A DNA stretch of 64,000 nt from Rhizobiaceae bacterium (lineage in GTDB: Bacteria > Pseudomonadota > Alphaproteobacteria > Rhizobiales > Rhizobiaceae), in NCBI GenBank assembly GCA_023953845.1, contig JAMLJC010000001.1:310001-374000 (forward strand). The letters are read 5' to 3'. A model generated the notes under the pieces. The model was not told the DNA's origin. It ran no database searches and was given only the letters and a program-made list of their open reading frames with translations. Shown here piece by piece: positions 43,779 to 52,992 of the stretch. The position numbers and the translations under genes are program-made. How positions within the stretch are numbered: the stretch's first letter is position 1; the number at the start of each line of letters is the position of its first letter.

Positions 43779-45565
43779 TCGAGTTCATCGCCGTGAACAT
43801 GGCGCCGATCATGTTCGCCTCGCTCATCATCTTCCTGCTGCTGGGCTATCCCGTCGCCTTCTCGCTGGCCGCCAACGGCCTGCTCTTCTTCGTCATCGGC
43901 GTCGAGCTGGCGCCGCTGTCCAACGGCAACATCACGCTTTCCTGGCCGCTGCTCTACGCATTGCCCGAACGTTTCTACGGCGGCGTCATGGCGAACGAGA
44001 CGCTGCTCGCCATTCCATTCTTCACCTTCATGGGCATCGTGCTCGAACGCTCCGGCATGGCGGAGGACCTGCTTGACACGATAGGACAGCTCTTCGGTCC
44101 GATCCGCGGTGGCCTCGCCTACGCGGTGATCCTCGTCGGCGCGCTGCTCGCGGCGACGACCGGCGTCGTCGCCGCCTCGGTGATCGCCATGGGCCTGATC
44201 TCGCTGCCCATCATGCTGCGCTATGGCTACGACCGCCGCATCGCCTCAGGCACGATCGCGGCCTCTGGAACGCTGGCGCAGATCATCCCGCCCTCGCTGG
44301 TGCTGATCGTGCTCGCCGACCAGCTCGGCCGCTCGGTCGGCGACATGTATCGCGGCGCGCTGATCCCCGGCCTCATCCTGACCGGTCTCTACATGAGCTA
44401 CATCCTGTTCATGTCGATCGTGCGCCCGAAATCCATGCCGGCTTTGCCGCTGGAAGCGCGCACGCTCGGGCACGGAGTGACGTCGCTGCTGGTGGCGCTC
44501 GTCGCCGTCGTAGGCATCAGCTACATCGCCCACGTCCTGCTGTCGCCGACGCAGGGCGCGAATGCCGACATCCTCGGCGCGACGGTCGGCGTCATCGTGA
44601 TCTACATCGCCGCGCTTGTCGACAAGACGATGGGTTTCGGCATGATGTCGCGCCTGGCGCAGCAGGTCATCATCGTGCTGATTCCGCCGCTGGCGCTGGT
44701 GTTCCTCGTGCTCGGCACCATCTTCCTCGGCATCGCCACGCCGACCGAAGGCGGCGCCATGGGCGCGGTGGGGGCGCTGATCCTCGCCGCGGCCAAGGGC
44801 AGGCTGAACCTCGACGTGGTGAAGCAGGCGCTGGCCTCGACCACCCGCCTCTCCTCCTTCGTCATGTTCATCCTCATCGGCGCGCGCGTATTCTCGCTGA
44901 CCTTCTACGGCGTCAACGGACATCTGTGGGTGGAGCACCTGCTGACCTCGCTTCCGGGCGGGGAACTGGGCTTCCTGATCGTGGTGAACATACTGGTGTT
45001 CGTGCTGGCGTTCTTCCTCGATTTCTTCGAGCTCGCCTTCATCATCGTGCCGCTGCTGGCGCCCGCCGCCACCGCGCTCGGCATCGACCTGATCTGGTTC
45101 GGCGTGCTGCTCGGCGTCAACATGCAGACGAGCTTCATGCATCCGCCCTTCGGCTTCGCGTTGTTCTACCTGCGTTCGGTGGCCGCGCGCGTGCCCTATC
45201 TCGACCGCATCACCGGCAAGACGATCCAGCCGGTGACGACCGGCCAGATATACTGGGGCGCCGTGCCTTTCGTCGGCATCCAGTTGCTGATGGTGGCGCT
45301 TGTCATCGCCTTCCCGCAGATGGTGATGCATTACAAGGGCAAGGTGGTCGATCCGAGCGAGATCGAGATCATCCTGCCGCCGATCGGCGGTGGAGACCAG
45401 CCCGGCCTCGGACTGCCGCCCCTGGGCCAGCCTCCGGCGGACGGCTCGTCTCCGCCGGCCGGTGGCGGAGCGCCTGATCTCTCGCAGCCGCCCAGCTTCG
45501 GCAACTCCGCGCCGGCGCAACCCGCGCCGGCAAACGACCTGTCGAAGCCGCCGAGCTTCAACTAA
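43775..45565 (+). CDS. TRAP transporter large permease (DctM type)
   Basis: This 596-residue permease has about twelve membrane segments, with the DctM motif 'GLISLPIMLRYGYDRRIASG', then 'TIAASGTLAQIIPPSLVLIV' and 'FLGIATPTEGGAMGAVGALI'. It exchanges sodium for substrate with the small subunit and the binding protein. The last 55 or so residues form a Pro/Gly/Gln/Ala-rich, probably disordered tail with 'PPSFGN' and 'KPPSFN' repeats, absent from short DctM proteins but seen in the FcbT3-like branch. A bidirectional terminator follows 17 bases after the stop, separating it from the convergent binding-protein gene. Confidence 0.93.
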   Translation: MIEFIAVNMAPIMFASLIIFLLLGYPVAFSLAANGLLFFVIGVELAPLSNGNITLSWPLLYALPERFYGGVMANETLLAIPFFTFMGIVLERSGMAEDLLDTIGQLFGPIRGGLAYAVILVGALLAATTGVVAASVIAMGLISLPIMLRYGYDRRIASGTIAASGTLAQIIPPSLVLIVLADQLGRSVGDMYRGALIPGLILTGLYMSYILFMSIVRPKSMPALPLEARTLGHGVTSLLVALVAVVGISYIAHVLLSPTQGANADILGATVGVIVIYIAALVDKTMGFGMMSRLAQQVIIVLIPPLALVFLVLGTIFLGIATPTEGGAMGAVGALILAAAKGRLNLDVVKQALASTTRLSSFVMFILIGARVFSLTFYGVNGHLWVEHLLTSLPGGELGFLIVVNILVFVLAFFLDFFELAFIIVPLLAPAATALGIDLIWFGVLLGVNMQTSFMHPPFGFALFYLRSVAARVPYLDRITGKTIQPVTTGQIYWGAVPFVGIQLLMVALVIAFPQMVMHYKGKVVDPSEIEIILPPIGGGDQPGLGLPPLGQPPADGSSPPAGGGAPDLSQPPSFGNSAPAQPAPANDLSKPPSFN

Positions 45566-45581
45566 ACAGGGCGATAGAATC

Positions 45582-45618
45582 AAAAGCCCCGGGATGGCGA
45601 CCATCCCGGGGCTTTCTT
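45582..45618. terminator. Bidirectional terminator between dctM and dctP
   Basis: A perfect 15-base stem AAAGCCCCGGGATGG/CCATCCCGGGGCTTT with a three-base loop lies between convergent genes and has T/A flanks on both sides. It should stop transcripts from either direction. Confidence 0.92.
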
Positions 45619-45635
45619 ACTTGCTGACGAAACGT

Positions 45636-46742
45636 CTACAGCTTGCCGCCGCGCTGCTGGAGCATCATGAAGGTGTCGTAGTTGTATTCCGCGATCTGCA
45701 TGTTGAGATAGTAGTCCTTCCGGAACCCTTTGATCGACTCCCAGATCGTCTTGAAGTCGGCATTATTGGCTTCCATCTCGGCATAGACCTCGTTCGCCTT
45801 GTCGAAGCAGGCCGCGAGGATTTCCTGGCTGAACGGCCGCAGCTGCGCGCCGCCGGCAACGAGCTGCTTGATCGCGGTCGGATTCAGGTAATCGTACTTC
45901 TGCAGCATGTTGGCGTCCGCCGCCTGCGACGCCGTCCTCAGCAGCGCCTGATAGGAAGCCGGCAGTTCGTCATACTTCGCCTTGTTGAACAGGAAGTGGA
46001 CGGTCGGCCCGCCTTCCCACCAGCCAGGATAGTAGTAATACGGCGCGACCTTCTGGAAGCCGAGCTTCTCATCGTCATAGGGACCGACCCACTCGGCCGC
46101 GTCGATCGTGCCTTTCTCGAGCGCCGGGTAGATATCGCCGCCGGCAAGTTGCTGCGGCACCACGCCGAGGCGTTCGACGACCTTGCCGGCGAAGCCGCCG
46201 ATGCGCATCTTCAGGCCGGAAAGGTCGGCGACCGTGTTGATCTCCTTGCGGAACCAGCCGCCCATCTGGACGCCGGTATTGCCGCCGGGCAGGCCGAACA
46301 GGCCCTGCTTGACGAGGAAGGTGTTGAACAGGTCGATGCCGCCGCCATGATAGTGCCAGGCGTTCATGCCGCGCGCGTTGAGCGCGAAGGGAACGGCCGA
46401 TCCGAGCGCCCAGGTCGGGTCCTTGCCCCAGTAATAATAGGCGACGGTATGGCAGGCTTCGACCGTTCCGGCAGACGTCGCATCGGCCGCCTGCAGGCCC
46501 GGCACGATCTCGCCGGCCGCGAAAGGCTGGATCTGGAAATTGCCGTCCGTCGCCTCGGACAGCATCTTCGAGAGCACCTCAGCGCCGCCGTAGATCGTGT
46601 CCAGCGACTTCGGGAACGACGACGTCATGCGCCAGGTGATCTTCGGGTTGGATTGGGCGATGGCCGGAGCGGCCAGCGTGGTGGCTGCCACCGCGCCGAC
46701 GCCGGTCGCACCCGCTTTCTTGAAGAATGAACGACGATCCAT
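45636..46742 (-). CDS. TRAP transporter substrate-binding protein (DctP/TakP type)
   Basis: The 368-residue protein has a twin-arginine-like leader 'MDRRSFFKKAGATGVGAVAA' ending at 'AAPAIAQ', so export may be by Tat. The mature start 'ITWRMTSSFPKSLDTIYGGA' is typical of the TakP/FcbT1 group, which bind 2-oxoacids or related carboxylates. The ligand-region motif is 'LKMRIGGFAGKVVERLGVVP'. I use the ATG at 46742. It is transcribed toward the dctQM genes, not with them: the permeases are convergent, with a shared terminator. Its promoter lies in the 311-base gap with the PuuD-like gene. Confidence 0.93.
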   Translation of the reverse strand: MDRRSFFKKAGATGVGAVAATTLAAPAIAQSNPKITWRMTSSFPKSLDTIYGGAEVLSKMLSEATDGNFQIQPFAAGEIVPGLQAADATSAGTVEACHTVAYYYWGKDPTWALGSAVPFALNARGMNAWHYHGGGIDLFNTFLVKQGLFGLPGGNTGVQMGGWFRKEINTVADLSGLKMRIGGFAGKVVERLGVVPQQLAGGDIYPALEKGTIDAAEWVGPYDDEKLGFQKVAPYYYYPGWWEGGPTVHFLFNKAKYDELPASYQALLRTASQAADANMLQKYDYLNPTAIKQLVAGGAQLRPFSQEILAACFDKANEVYAEMEANNADFKTIWESIKGFRKDYYLNMQIAEYNYDTFMMLQQRGGKL

Positions 46743-47053
46743 TGAACTCCTCCGGTAAGGATCAACCCATCGGCCGGCCGGAAGATCTCCCTCAAGGCCG
46801 GGATGAACCCCGAACAATACAGGGTAAGACCGCCCTGTCCAGCGCGGGAATCCATGAAATCGACCATTCCGCAGCGGCAGCACTGCCTATAAAATCATCA
46901 TCTTAGACTATAGTCGCGCTTCGGCACTTCTTAGCGAGGCCGATTGCGCAGATGACAGTTGGAAATAAGGCGCGAACGACTTAGATTTGGGCATCCGGCG
47001 CGAGTGCGCCTCCATTCGTCAAGGCCAGCCGGCTCTTTCAAGGCAAGGTTCGC
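46743..47053. other. 311-bp divergent intergenic region
   Basis: No gene is seen here. The region holds the promoters for the TRAP binding-protein gene (minus) and the PuuD-like gene (plus). A perfect 10-base palindrome GACTATAGTC at 46906-46915 is the only symmetric element noticed and could be an operator. Confidence 0.5.
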
Positions 47054-47827
47054 ATGTCGCAGCCCATCGTCGCCGTTTCGACGGACACCAGGCATTTCGA
47101 GAATTACACCTGGCACGCCGCGCCTCAGCAATATCTCGAGGCGGCGATTACCGGCGCGGACGTGATCCCCCTTCTCGTTCCCTCCTTCGGCGACCGGCTC
47201 GACCTCGACGCCGTTCTCGACCGCGTCGACGGCGTCCTGCTCACCGGCTCGAAATCGAATGTCGATCCGGCGCTCTATGGCGGCGACGCCAGCGAAGCGA
47301 ACGGCCCTTACGATACCGCGCGCGATTCGACCACGCTGCCGATGATCCGCAAGGCGATCGCGCGCGGCATCCCGCTGCTCGCCATCTGCCGCGGCATACA
47401 GGAACTCAACGTCGCGCTGGGCGGCACGCTGGCCACCGAGATACAGGAGCGTGACGGATCGATGGATCATCGCGCGCCCGTCAGCGACAATCAGGATGAG
47501 CGCTTCGCCATAAGACAGGTCGTGACCATCGCGCCGGGCAGTTGCCTCGCCGGCATTTTCGGCGCGGGCGACATCATGGTGAATTCCGTTCACCGGCAGG
47601 CTGTGGATAGGCTCGGGTCGCGGCTTCAGGTCGAGGCTCTCGCTCCCGACGGAACGGTCGAGGCGGTTTCCGTCAAGGACGCGCGCGGCTTCGCCGTCGG
47701 CGTCCAGTGGCATCCGGAATACTGGGTGAAGTCCGACAGCGAATCGCAGAAGATTTTCCGAGCCTTCGGCGAGGCGGCGCGCGCCTACGCCCGCACCCGA
47801 AACGCGCTGCCGCAGGCGGCCGAGTAG
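47054..47827 (+). CDS. Gamma-glutamyl-GABA hydrolase-like amidotransferase (PuuD family)
   Basis: The 257-residue protein is a class I glutamine amidotransferase-like hydrolase. The catalytic Cys lies in 'LLAICRGIQELNVALGG' and the His/Glu pair in 'FAVGVQWHPEYWVKSDS'. 'DGVLLTGSKSNVDPALYGGD' is typical of PuuD, which cleaves gamma-glutamyl-GABA in putrescine breakdown. A gamma-glutamyl ligase-like gene lies 11 kb away (58000), so the two might belong to one pathway though not one operon. The upstream AAGG is a weak ribosome site. The convergent neighbour is a hydroxyacid dehydrogenase. Confidence 0.88.
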   Translation: MSQPIVAVSTDTRHFENYTWHAAPQQYLEAAITGADVIPLLVPSFGDRLDLDAVLDRVDGVLLTGSKSNVDPALYGGDASEANGPYDTARDSTTLPMIRKAIARGIPLLAICRGIQELNVALGGTLATEIQERDGSMDHRAPVSDNQDERFAIRQVVTIAPGSCLAGIFGAGDIMVNSVHRQAVDRLGSRLQVEALAPDGTVEAVSVKDARGFAVGVQWHPEYWVKSDSESQKIFRAFGEAARAYARTRNALPQAAE

Positions 47828-47849
47828 GACAGGGCCGGAGGGCGGCCCC

Positions 47850-48827
47850 TCAACGCGGCTTTACGCCGGCCGTCTCGGGAACCGGCGTGATCGCCTTGCC
47901 CTGGCTGAACCACGAAACCAGATTGTCGACGCTGAGGTCGGCCATGGCGCGGCGCGTATGCACCGAGGCCGAGCCGACATGCGGCAGCAGCGACGTGTTG
48001 GGCGCGTCAAGCAGCACCTGCGAAACGTTCGGCTCGTCGGCGAACACGTCCAGTCCCGCCGCCGCGATGGTGCCGTCGTTGAGCGCCTTCGCCAGCGCAT
48101 CCTCGTCGACCGTGCTGCCCCGCCCGATATTGACGAACACGCCGTCCGGTCCGAGCGCTGCCAGAATCTCCGCATTCACCGCCTTGGCGGTCGACGGCGT
48201 GCCCGGCGCCACCGAGACCAGCGTGTCGACCGATTCGGCCAAGCCCTTCAGCGTCGGGTGATATCTGTAGGATACGCCCTCGGCCGGCCGGCGGTTGTGA
48301 TACTCGACGGTGAGACCGGACGCCTCCAGACGGCGTGCGATCGCAAGGCCGATGCGGCCCATGCCGAAAATGCCGGCGCGGCGCCCGCGCAAGGTGAGCC
48401 GCGTCAGCGGAAACGGCCCCTCGGAAGCCCATTTGCCGGCGCGCAGCCAGTTTTCCGCCGCCCTCAGTTCGCGGACGGTGTTGAGAAGCAGGCCCATGGC
48501 CGTGTCCGCCACCTCCTCGGTCAGCACATCCGGCGTGTTGGTGACCATCACGTCCCTGGTCGCGGCATGCCTCGCGTCGACGGAATCGTAGCCCACGCCG
48601 TAATTCGCGATGATCTCCAGATTCGGCAGCGCGTCGATGAGCGCGGACGTGACGGGCGTGACCATCGCCGACAGGCCACGCACCTTCCCGGCCATTTCGG
48701 GAGTGACATGGGCCGCCGACCCGTCCGGTATGCGAACGATCGAGAACTCGGCCTCTATGCGCTTCAGCGCGTGCAGATTGAGGGCGCCGGGCACGAGAAT
48801 TGCGATCGGCTTGGTGCTGGCGGTCAT
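47850..48827 (-). CDS. D-isomer-specific 2-hydroxyacid dehydrogenase
   Basis: The 325-residue enzyme has the NAD(P)-binding motif 'RRAGIFGMGRIGLAIARRLE', the catalytic Arg region 'VNIGRGSTVDEDALAKAL', a Glu in 'FADEPNVSQVLLDAPNTS' and the catalytic His in 'LLPHVGSASVHTRRAM'. These enzymes reduce 2-oxoacids such as glyoxylate or hydroxypyruvate to 2-hydroxyacids. A LacI regulator gene lies just upstream on the same strand (26 bases), so they may be one transcript. Exact substrate not determined. Confidence 0.9.
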   Translation of the reverse strand: MTASTKPIAILVPGALNLHALKRIEAEFSIVRIPDGSAAHVTPEMAGKVRGLSAMVTPVTSALIDALPNLEIIANYGVGYDSVDARHAATRDVMVTNTPDVLTEEVADTAMGLLLNTVRELRAAENWLRAGKWASEGPFPLTRLTLRGRRAGIFGMGRIGLAIARRLEASGLTVEYHNRRPAEGVSYRYHPTLKGLAESVDTLVSVAPGTPSTAKAVNAEILAALGPDGVFVNIGRGSTVDEDALAKALNDGTIAAAGLDVFADEPNVSQVLLDAPNTSLLPHVGSASVHTRRAMADLSVDNLVSWFSQGKAITPVPETAGVKPR

Positions 48828-48853
48828 TGTCGGTCTCGCAGTCGGGGAAGATT

Positions 48854-49876
48854 CTACGTGCGCTCGACCGGACGTCCGGTCGACTGGCGGATATGAAGTT
48901 CCGGGCGAATCAGTTCCAGCGTCGTCTTGACGGCGGCGCCGTTGAGGCGGTCGAGAAGCACGCGGGCGGCGCGGCGGCCCACCTCGCGCTGGCCGTTCCA
49001 GACGGTGGTCAGCGCCGGCGTCGCGATGGCCGCCTCCTCGAGATCGTCATAGCCGGTGACGGAAATGTCGACGCCCGGCCGCAGGCCGGCGCGCGCGATG
49101 CCGTTCATCAGGCCGATGGCGACGAGATCGTTCCAGCAGACGGCCGCGGTCGGCTTGTCCTTCAGCGCCAGGAACTGGCTGGCGATCTCGAAGCCGGCCT
49201 GCTTGTTGCGCGGTCCCGGCAGGCGCCAGCCGGATCGCAGTTCCAGTCCCGCGGCCTCCATGGCGTTGACGTAGCCCTGATAACGGTCGCGGCCGGTGGA
49301 GGTCTGGTCGGTGCCGCCGATCATGACGATGCGCCGATGGCCGAGCGAGATCAGATGGTTGGTGGCGAGCGCGATGCCGTAGGCATCGTCGCCGCGAAAG
49401 GCCGGCACGTCGGCGCCGTCCACGGAACGCGCCACCAGCACGGCCGGAAGGCCGTTATGCTCGGCCACCATGATGTCCTCCGGCGGCGTGCCGATGGCGG
49501 GCGACATGATGACGCCGTCGGCGCCGAGCTGGAGCAGCGTGTCGATGAAATTGCGTTGCTTTTCGAGATCGTCGTAGTGGTTGGACAGGATGAAGGTCTG
49601 CCGGCCGCGATCGAGCTCCATCTCGATCGAGCGCAGGATCTCGGCATAGAAGGGGTTCATGATGTCGTGCACCACGACGCCGACGATTCCCGAGCGCGAT
49701 GTGCGCAGGCTCGCGGCGCGGCGATTGTAGATATAGCCGATGGCGCGCGCATGTTCCTTGATGCGATCGCGCGTCGCCTCCGCCACCAGCGGACTGTCGC
49801 GCAGCGCGAGCGACACCGTTGCTGTGGAAACGCCGAGCGCATCCGCAATCGTGGAAAGCTTGATCTTCTGGGCCAG
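48854..49876 (-). CDS. LacI-family transcriptional regulator with probable CTG start
   Basis: Counting from the CTG at 49876 the protein has 340 residues, normal for LacI. The helix-turn-helix then reads 'AQKIKLSTIADALGVSTATV', followed by 'SLALRDSPLVAEATRDRI', and continues into a periplasmic-binding-like sugar domain ('GIVGVVVHDIMNPFYAEILR'). No ATG, GTG or TTG lies between the upstream in-frame TAA and this point, and GGGGAGGCGGGG precedes the CTG as a ribosome site. An ATG-only caller would begin at 49816 and lose the helix-turn-helix. A TTTAAAC-T-GTTTAAA palindrome lies just upstream, a likely autoregulatory operator. The dehydrogenase gene downstream is the probable target. Confidence 0.85.
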   Translation of the reverse strand: MAQKIKLSTIADALGVSTATVSLALRDSPLVAEATRDRIKEHARAIGYIYNRRAASLRTSRSGIVGVVVHDIMNPFYAEILRSIEMELDRGRQTFILSNHYDDLEKQRNFIDTLLQLGADGVIMSPAIGTPPEDIMVAEHNGLPAVLVARSVDGADVPAFRGDDAYGIALATNHLISLGHRRIVMIGGTDQTSTGRDRYQGYVNAMEAAGLELRSGWRLPGPRNKQAGFEIASQFLALKDKPTAAVCWNDLVAIGLMNGIARAGLRPGVDISVTGYDDLEEAAIATPALTTVWNGQREVGRRAARVLLDRLNGAAVKTTLELIRPELHIRQSTGRPVERT

Positions 49877-49902
49877 CCCCGCCTCCCCGTGGCGTAGAAC
49901 TT

Positions 49903-49917
49903 TTTAAACTGTTTAAA
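49903..49917. promoter_or_regulatory. Palindromic operator upstream of the LacI-family gene
   Basis: TTTAAAC T GTTTAAA is a perfect 15-base odd-centred palindrome 27 bases upstream of the CTG start. Symmetry and position suit autoregulation by the LacI protein. Confidence 0.6.
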
Positions 49918-49947
49918 TGCGCTCTATGCCATCGGAAATCATACAAT

Positions 49948-50880
49948 TCAAAGCTTTTTTGCCAGCTCGCTGTCTTCGGCGCTGGGCGTGGACCGGTCGC
50001 GCAGTCTGAGCCTGTGCTCGCGGTGCACGATGTAGAGCCCGCTGAGGACGATGATCGCGGCGCCGACAAGCGTCCATCCGTCCGGCAACTGCCCGAAAAC
50101 CAGATATCCGGAGATCATCATCCAGACCATCTGGAGATAGGGATAGGGCGCGAGCGCCGTCGCCGAAGCCTGCCGGTAGGCTTGGATCAGCAGCCAGTGT
50201 CCGAAACCGCCGAAGAAGCCGAGGCTGAGCAGCAGAAGCCATGCGACCGCCGTCGGCGGCGCCGAGGCGGTGAACGGAACGGCCGGCGCCATCAGCACGG
50301 CAGGCGCCAGCGCCGAATAGAAGATCAGGCTCGGCGGGTTCTCGGTGGCGCTCATTCGCCGCGTCATGATGACGTAGAAGCAGTAGCTCAGCGTCGCGCT
50401 GAGCGCATAGACATGCCCGATCGAGAAGGCGTGGAAGCCCGGGCGCGTGATCACCAGCACGCCGGCGAAGCCGACCAGCACGGCCATCCAGCGGCGCCAC
50501 CCTGCCCATTCGCCGAGCAGCGGCCCGGCCAGCGCCGTGATCACCATGGGCGCGAAGAAAAAGATCGACGTCGTTTCCGCAAGTTGCAATGTCCGCAACG
50601 CGGCGAAATTGAACACGGTCGAGCCGAAGAGGAAAACGCCCCGCAATATCTGTTGCGGCAGCGAATTGAACCGGAACATCGCCGTGTGATGCCAGCTCCG
50701 GAACAGGATCAGGACCAGCAGGAGATGCGAAAAGAACCGCACCCACGCGATGAAGGGCGCCGACATGCCGGAAAGCACGAGATACTTCGCCCCGGTGTCG
50801 AGACCGGTGAAGAGTATGCCTGTCGCGAAAACGAGCAGGATCGCCGAAAGTGGCGTGGCTCTATCGTCGGATGCGCTCAA
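49948..50880 (-). CDS. EamA/DMT-family transporter
   Basis: The 310-residue protein has ten hydrophobic segments in two EamA halves, for example 'ILLVFATGILFTGLDTGAKY' and 'GGFGHWLLIQAYRQASATAL'. The second-half motif 'PLLGEWAGWRRWMAVLVGFA' is standard. Translation seems to begin at TTG (50880); no other start lies upstream in frame, and the ribosome site is weak. The drug/metabolite exporter substrate is unknown. It is 71 bases upstream of the LacI gene on the same strand. Confidence 0.88.
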   Translation of the reverse strand: MSASDDRATPLSAILLVFATGILFTGLDTGAKYLVLSGMSAPFIAWVRFFSHLLLVLILFRSWHHTAMFRFNSLPQQILRGVFLFGSTVFNFAALRTLQLAETTSIFFFAPMVITALAGPLLGEWAGWRRWMAVLVGFAGVLVITRPGFHAFSIGHVYALSATLSYCFYVIMTRRMSATENPPSLIFYSALAPAVLMAPAVPFTASAPPTAVAWLLLLSLGFFGGFGHWLLIQAYRQASATALAPYPYLQMVWMMISGYLVFGQLPDGWTLVGAAIIVLSGLYIVHREHRLRLRDRSTPSAEDSELAKKL

Positions 50881-50966
50881 GGGATGGGAATCTTCGCAGC
50901 GGCGGTCGCCCGCTCTTTAACGCGTTCGAAGCAGGCCGCAACCCCAAAAGCCATAGGGAAGACGAA

Positions 50967-51434
50967 TCACTCGTCCGCCTCGTCGTCCTCGAGCTCGGCC
51001 ACGGCGTTGGCTGAAAGATTGCTCTCGACGCGGGCGAGCAGCTTGGCGAGCGTTTTCTGCTCCTTCTTGTCCATGCCCTTGAACGCCTGCTTTTCGGTCT
51101 TGCGCACGGACTTCTCGATCGCCCGGATGGCTTCCCGTCCCCGTTCTGTCAGGAAGATATGCGCCTGCCGCGCGTCCTCTTCCGAAGCGCGCTTGTCCAG
51201 CACGCCCTGCGCCTGAAGGCGATTGATGGTCTTGGTGATCGTCGGCGGACGCACACCGAGCTTGCCGGCGAGCTGGCCCGGCGTCTGTCCGTCGAGCTGC
51301 GAAAGGGCCAGCATGATCTGGTCCTGCCCGGCATAGAAGCCGTGGTCGAGCAGACGCGCGGCGAGCGCCGTTCGCGCGAGGCGCGTCGCCGACTGCAGTC
51401 GCGCCATGGTTGCGCTTCGATCCGACTTTGCCAT
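50967..51434 (-). CDS. MarR-family regulator
   Basis: The 155-residue winged-helix regulator contains 'PGQLAGKLGVRPPTITKTIN' (recognition helix) and the wing '...KRASEEDARQAHIFLTERGR'. MarR proteins are ligand- or redox-released repressors. The ATG at 51434 has a GAGAGGGG site upstream. It is 86 bases upstream of the EamA gene on the same strand, so it may control that exporter. The C-terminus is very acidic ('ELEDDEADE'). Confidence 0.9.
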   Translation of the reverse strand: MAKSDRSATMARLQSATRLARTALAARLLDHGFYAGQDQIMLALSQLDGQTPGQLAGKLGVRPPTITKTINRLQAQGVLDKRASEEDARQAHIFLTERGREAIRAIEKSVRKTEKQAFKGMDKKEQKTLAKLLARVESNLSANAVAELEDDEADE

Positions 51435-51660
51435 TCGACGCCCCTCTCGAACTGCGACGCGGGACCCGGTGCCTCCGCTTCATCCGCAACGACGCCGTCT
51501 GGCCGGAACGTTGCCGGCAATGGACAGGATCGCGCCCGGCTAATCGCACGCGATCATAACAGCTGAATGACAGCCGGCTGTGCAAATACAGCAGATATCG
51601 TCAGACTGCGACAAGGTGCGCGGAACCGCCGAAGCCGATCCCACGGAATTGCGCCTGACC

Positions 51661-52824
51661 TCAGGCAAGCAATCCGCGCTTCGCCAGATTCTCCATCAGC
51701 GCGCGCGTGCCGAAGGTCCAGGGGTCGATGGCGTCGCAGCGGTCGACGATGTTCACCAGCGCGCCCAGCTTCGGCGAGGATATGGTGACGCGGTCGCCGG
51801 CATCGTGAGTGAACCCCTGCCCAGCCGCCTTGCGGTCCTTCACCGGCGCGAACATCGTTCCCAGGAACAGCATGAACCCGTCCGGATATTGATGGTTCTT
51901 GCCGATCGTCTGGCCGACGATGTCGGCCGGCGGCCGGGAGATCGCGCTCATCAGGCTCTCGCCGGCGAGTTCGAAGCCGTCCGCGCCGAGAATGTTCAAC
52001 GAGATCGCGGCGCTCTCCACATCGGAAAGCGCAAAGGTGTCGTCGAAAAGGCGGATGAACGGGCCGATCGCGCAGGCGCCGTTGTTGTCCTTCGCCTTGC
52101 CGAGCAGAAGGGCGGAGCGGCCTTCCACGTCGCGCAGGTTGACGTCGTTGCCGAGCGTCGCGCCCCTGATCTCGCCCCGCGAATTGACGGCCAGCACAAC
52201 CTCCGGCTCCGGATTGTTCCAGCTCGATATGGGATTGACGCCGACCTTGGCGCCGCAGCCTACCGAGGACATGGGCTGCGCCTTGGTGAAGACCTCGGCG
52301 TCCGGGCCGATGCCCACTTCGAGATATTGCGACCAGAGCCCGCGCTCCTGAAGCAGCGCCTTGACCTTCGCCGCCTTTTCGGAGCCCGGCTGCACGCCGC
52401 GCAGGCTCTCGCCGACAACCGGCGCGAGCTCGCGGCGGATGGCCTCGGCGCGCTCGGGCTCGCCCTTGGCGCGCTCCTCGATGACGCGTTCGAGCATTGA
52501 GCCGGCGAAGGTGACGCCGGCGGCCTTGACGGCTTGCAGGTCGCAGGGGGCGAGCAACTGCCCGGCAGGCCCCTTGTCGAAGCCGTTACTCAGGAAATCG
52601 TCCAGCCTGCCGATTGAAGGCGATGCCGCAGCGGCAATCTCCTGCGTGGGCCGTTCGAGCAGACCCGACATGGTGGGCGAAAGCGCGGAAAGGTCGCGCA
52701 ACACCTCGCCGTCGACGAGCACCGGGCAAGGACCGCCGCGCTCATTCGGCCAGACACGGCCGACGAGCAGCCCCGGCCCGTCCGTGGGCAGAATGTCCTT
52801 TGCGGCAAGATTGAGTTCCGACAC
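51661..52824 (-). CDS. Fumarylacetoacetate hydrolase-family enzyme
   Basis: The 387-residue FAH-superfamily protein has metal-binding and active-site segments around 'NNPEPEVVLAVNSRGEIRGA' and 'LGNDVNLRDVEGRSALLLGK'. The family includes fumarylacetoacetase, isomerases and dehydratases of sugar acids such as 2-keto-3-deoxy-acids. Length and context (hydroxyacid and sugar-type regulators nearby) fit a sugar-acid dehydratase-like role, unproven. Translation starts at GTG with GGGAGGG eight bases upstream. The 226 bases upstream of the neighbouring MarR gene, starting after this gene's stop, hold no visible gene. Confidence 0.85.
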   Translation of the reverse strand: MSELNLAAKDILPTDGPGLLVGRVWPNERGGPCPVLVDGEVLRDLSALSPTMSGLLERPTQEIAAAASPSIGRLDDFLSNGFDKGPAGQLLAPCDLQAVKAAGVTFAGSMLERVIEERAKGEPERAEAIRRELAPVVGESLRGVQPGSEKAAKVKALLQERGLWSQYLEVGIGPDAEVFTKAQPMSSVGCGAKVGVNPISSWNNPEPEVVLAVNSRGEIRGATLGNDVNLRDVEGRSALLLGKAKDNNGACAIGPFIRLFDDTFALSDVESAAISLNILGADGFELAGESLMSAISRPPADIVGQTIGKNHQYPDGFMLFLGTMFAPVKDRKAAGQGFTHDAGDRVTISSPKLGALVNIVDRCDAIDPWTFGTRALMENLAKRGLLA

Positions 52825-52992
52825 GCTATCCCTCCCGGCGTTCTATCAGGCGTCACCGGGATAGCGGGTGGCGGCCGGCTTCTCAAGGGCGGCGGTTGAA
52901 TCGGAAAGACGGAGCCGGGTCCTGCAAGACCCCGTGCAATCCGCTTCGCCACCGCCTATATGGAGGCGACTTTCCAATCTGAGACCGGAATC

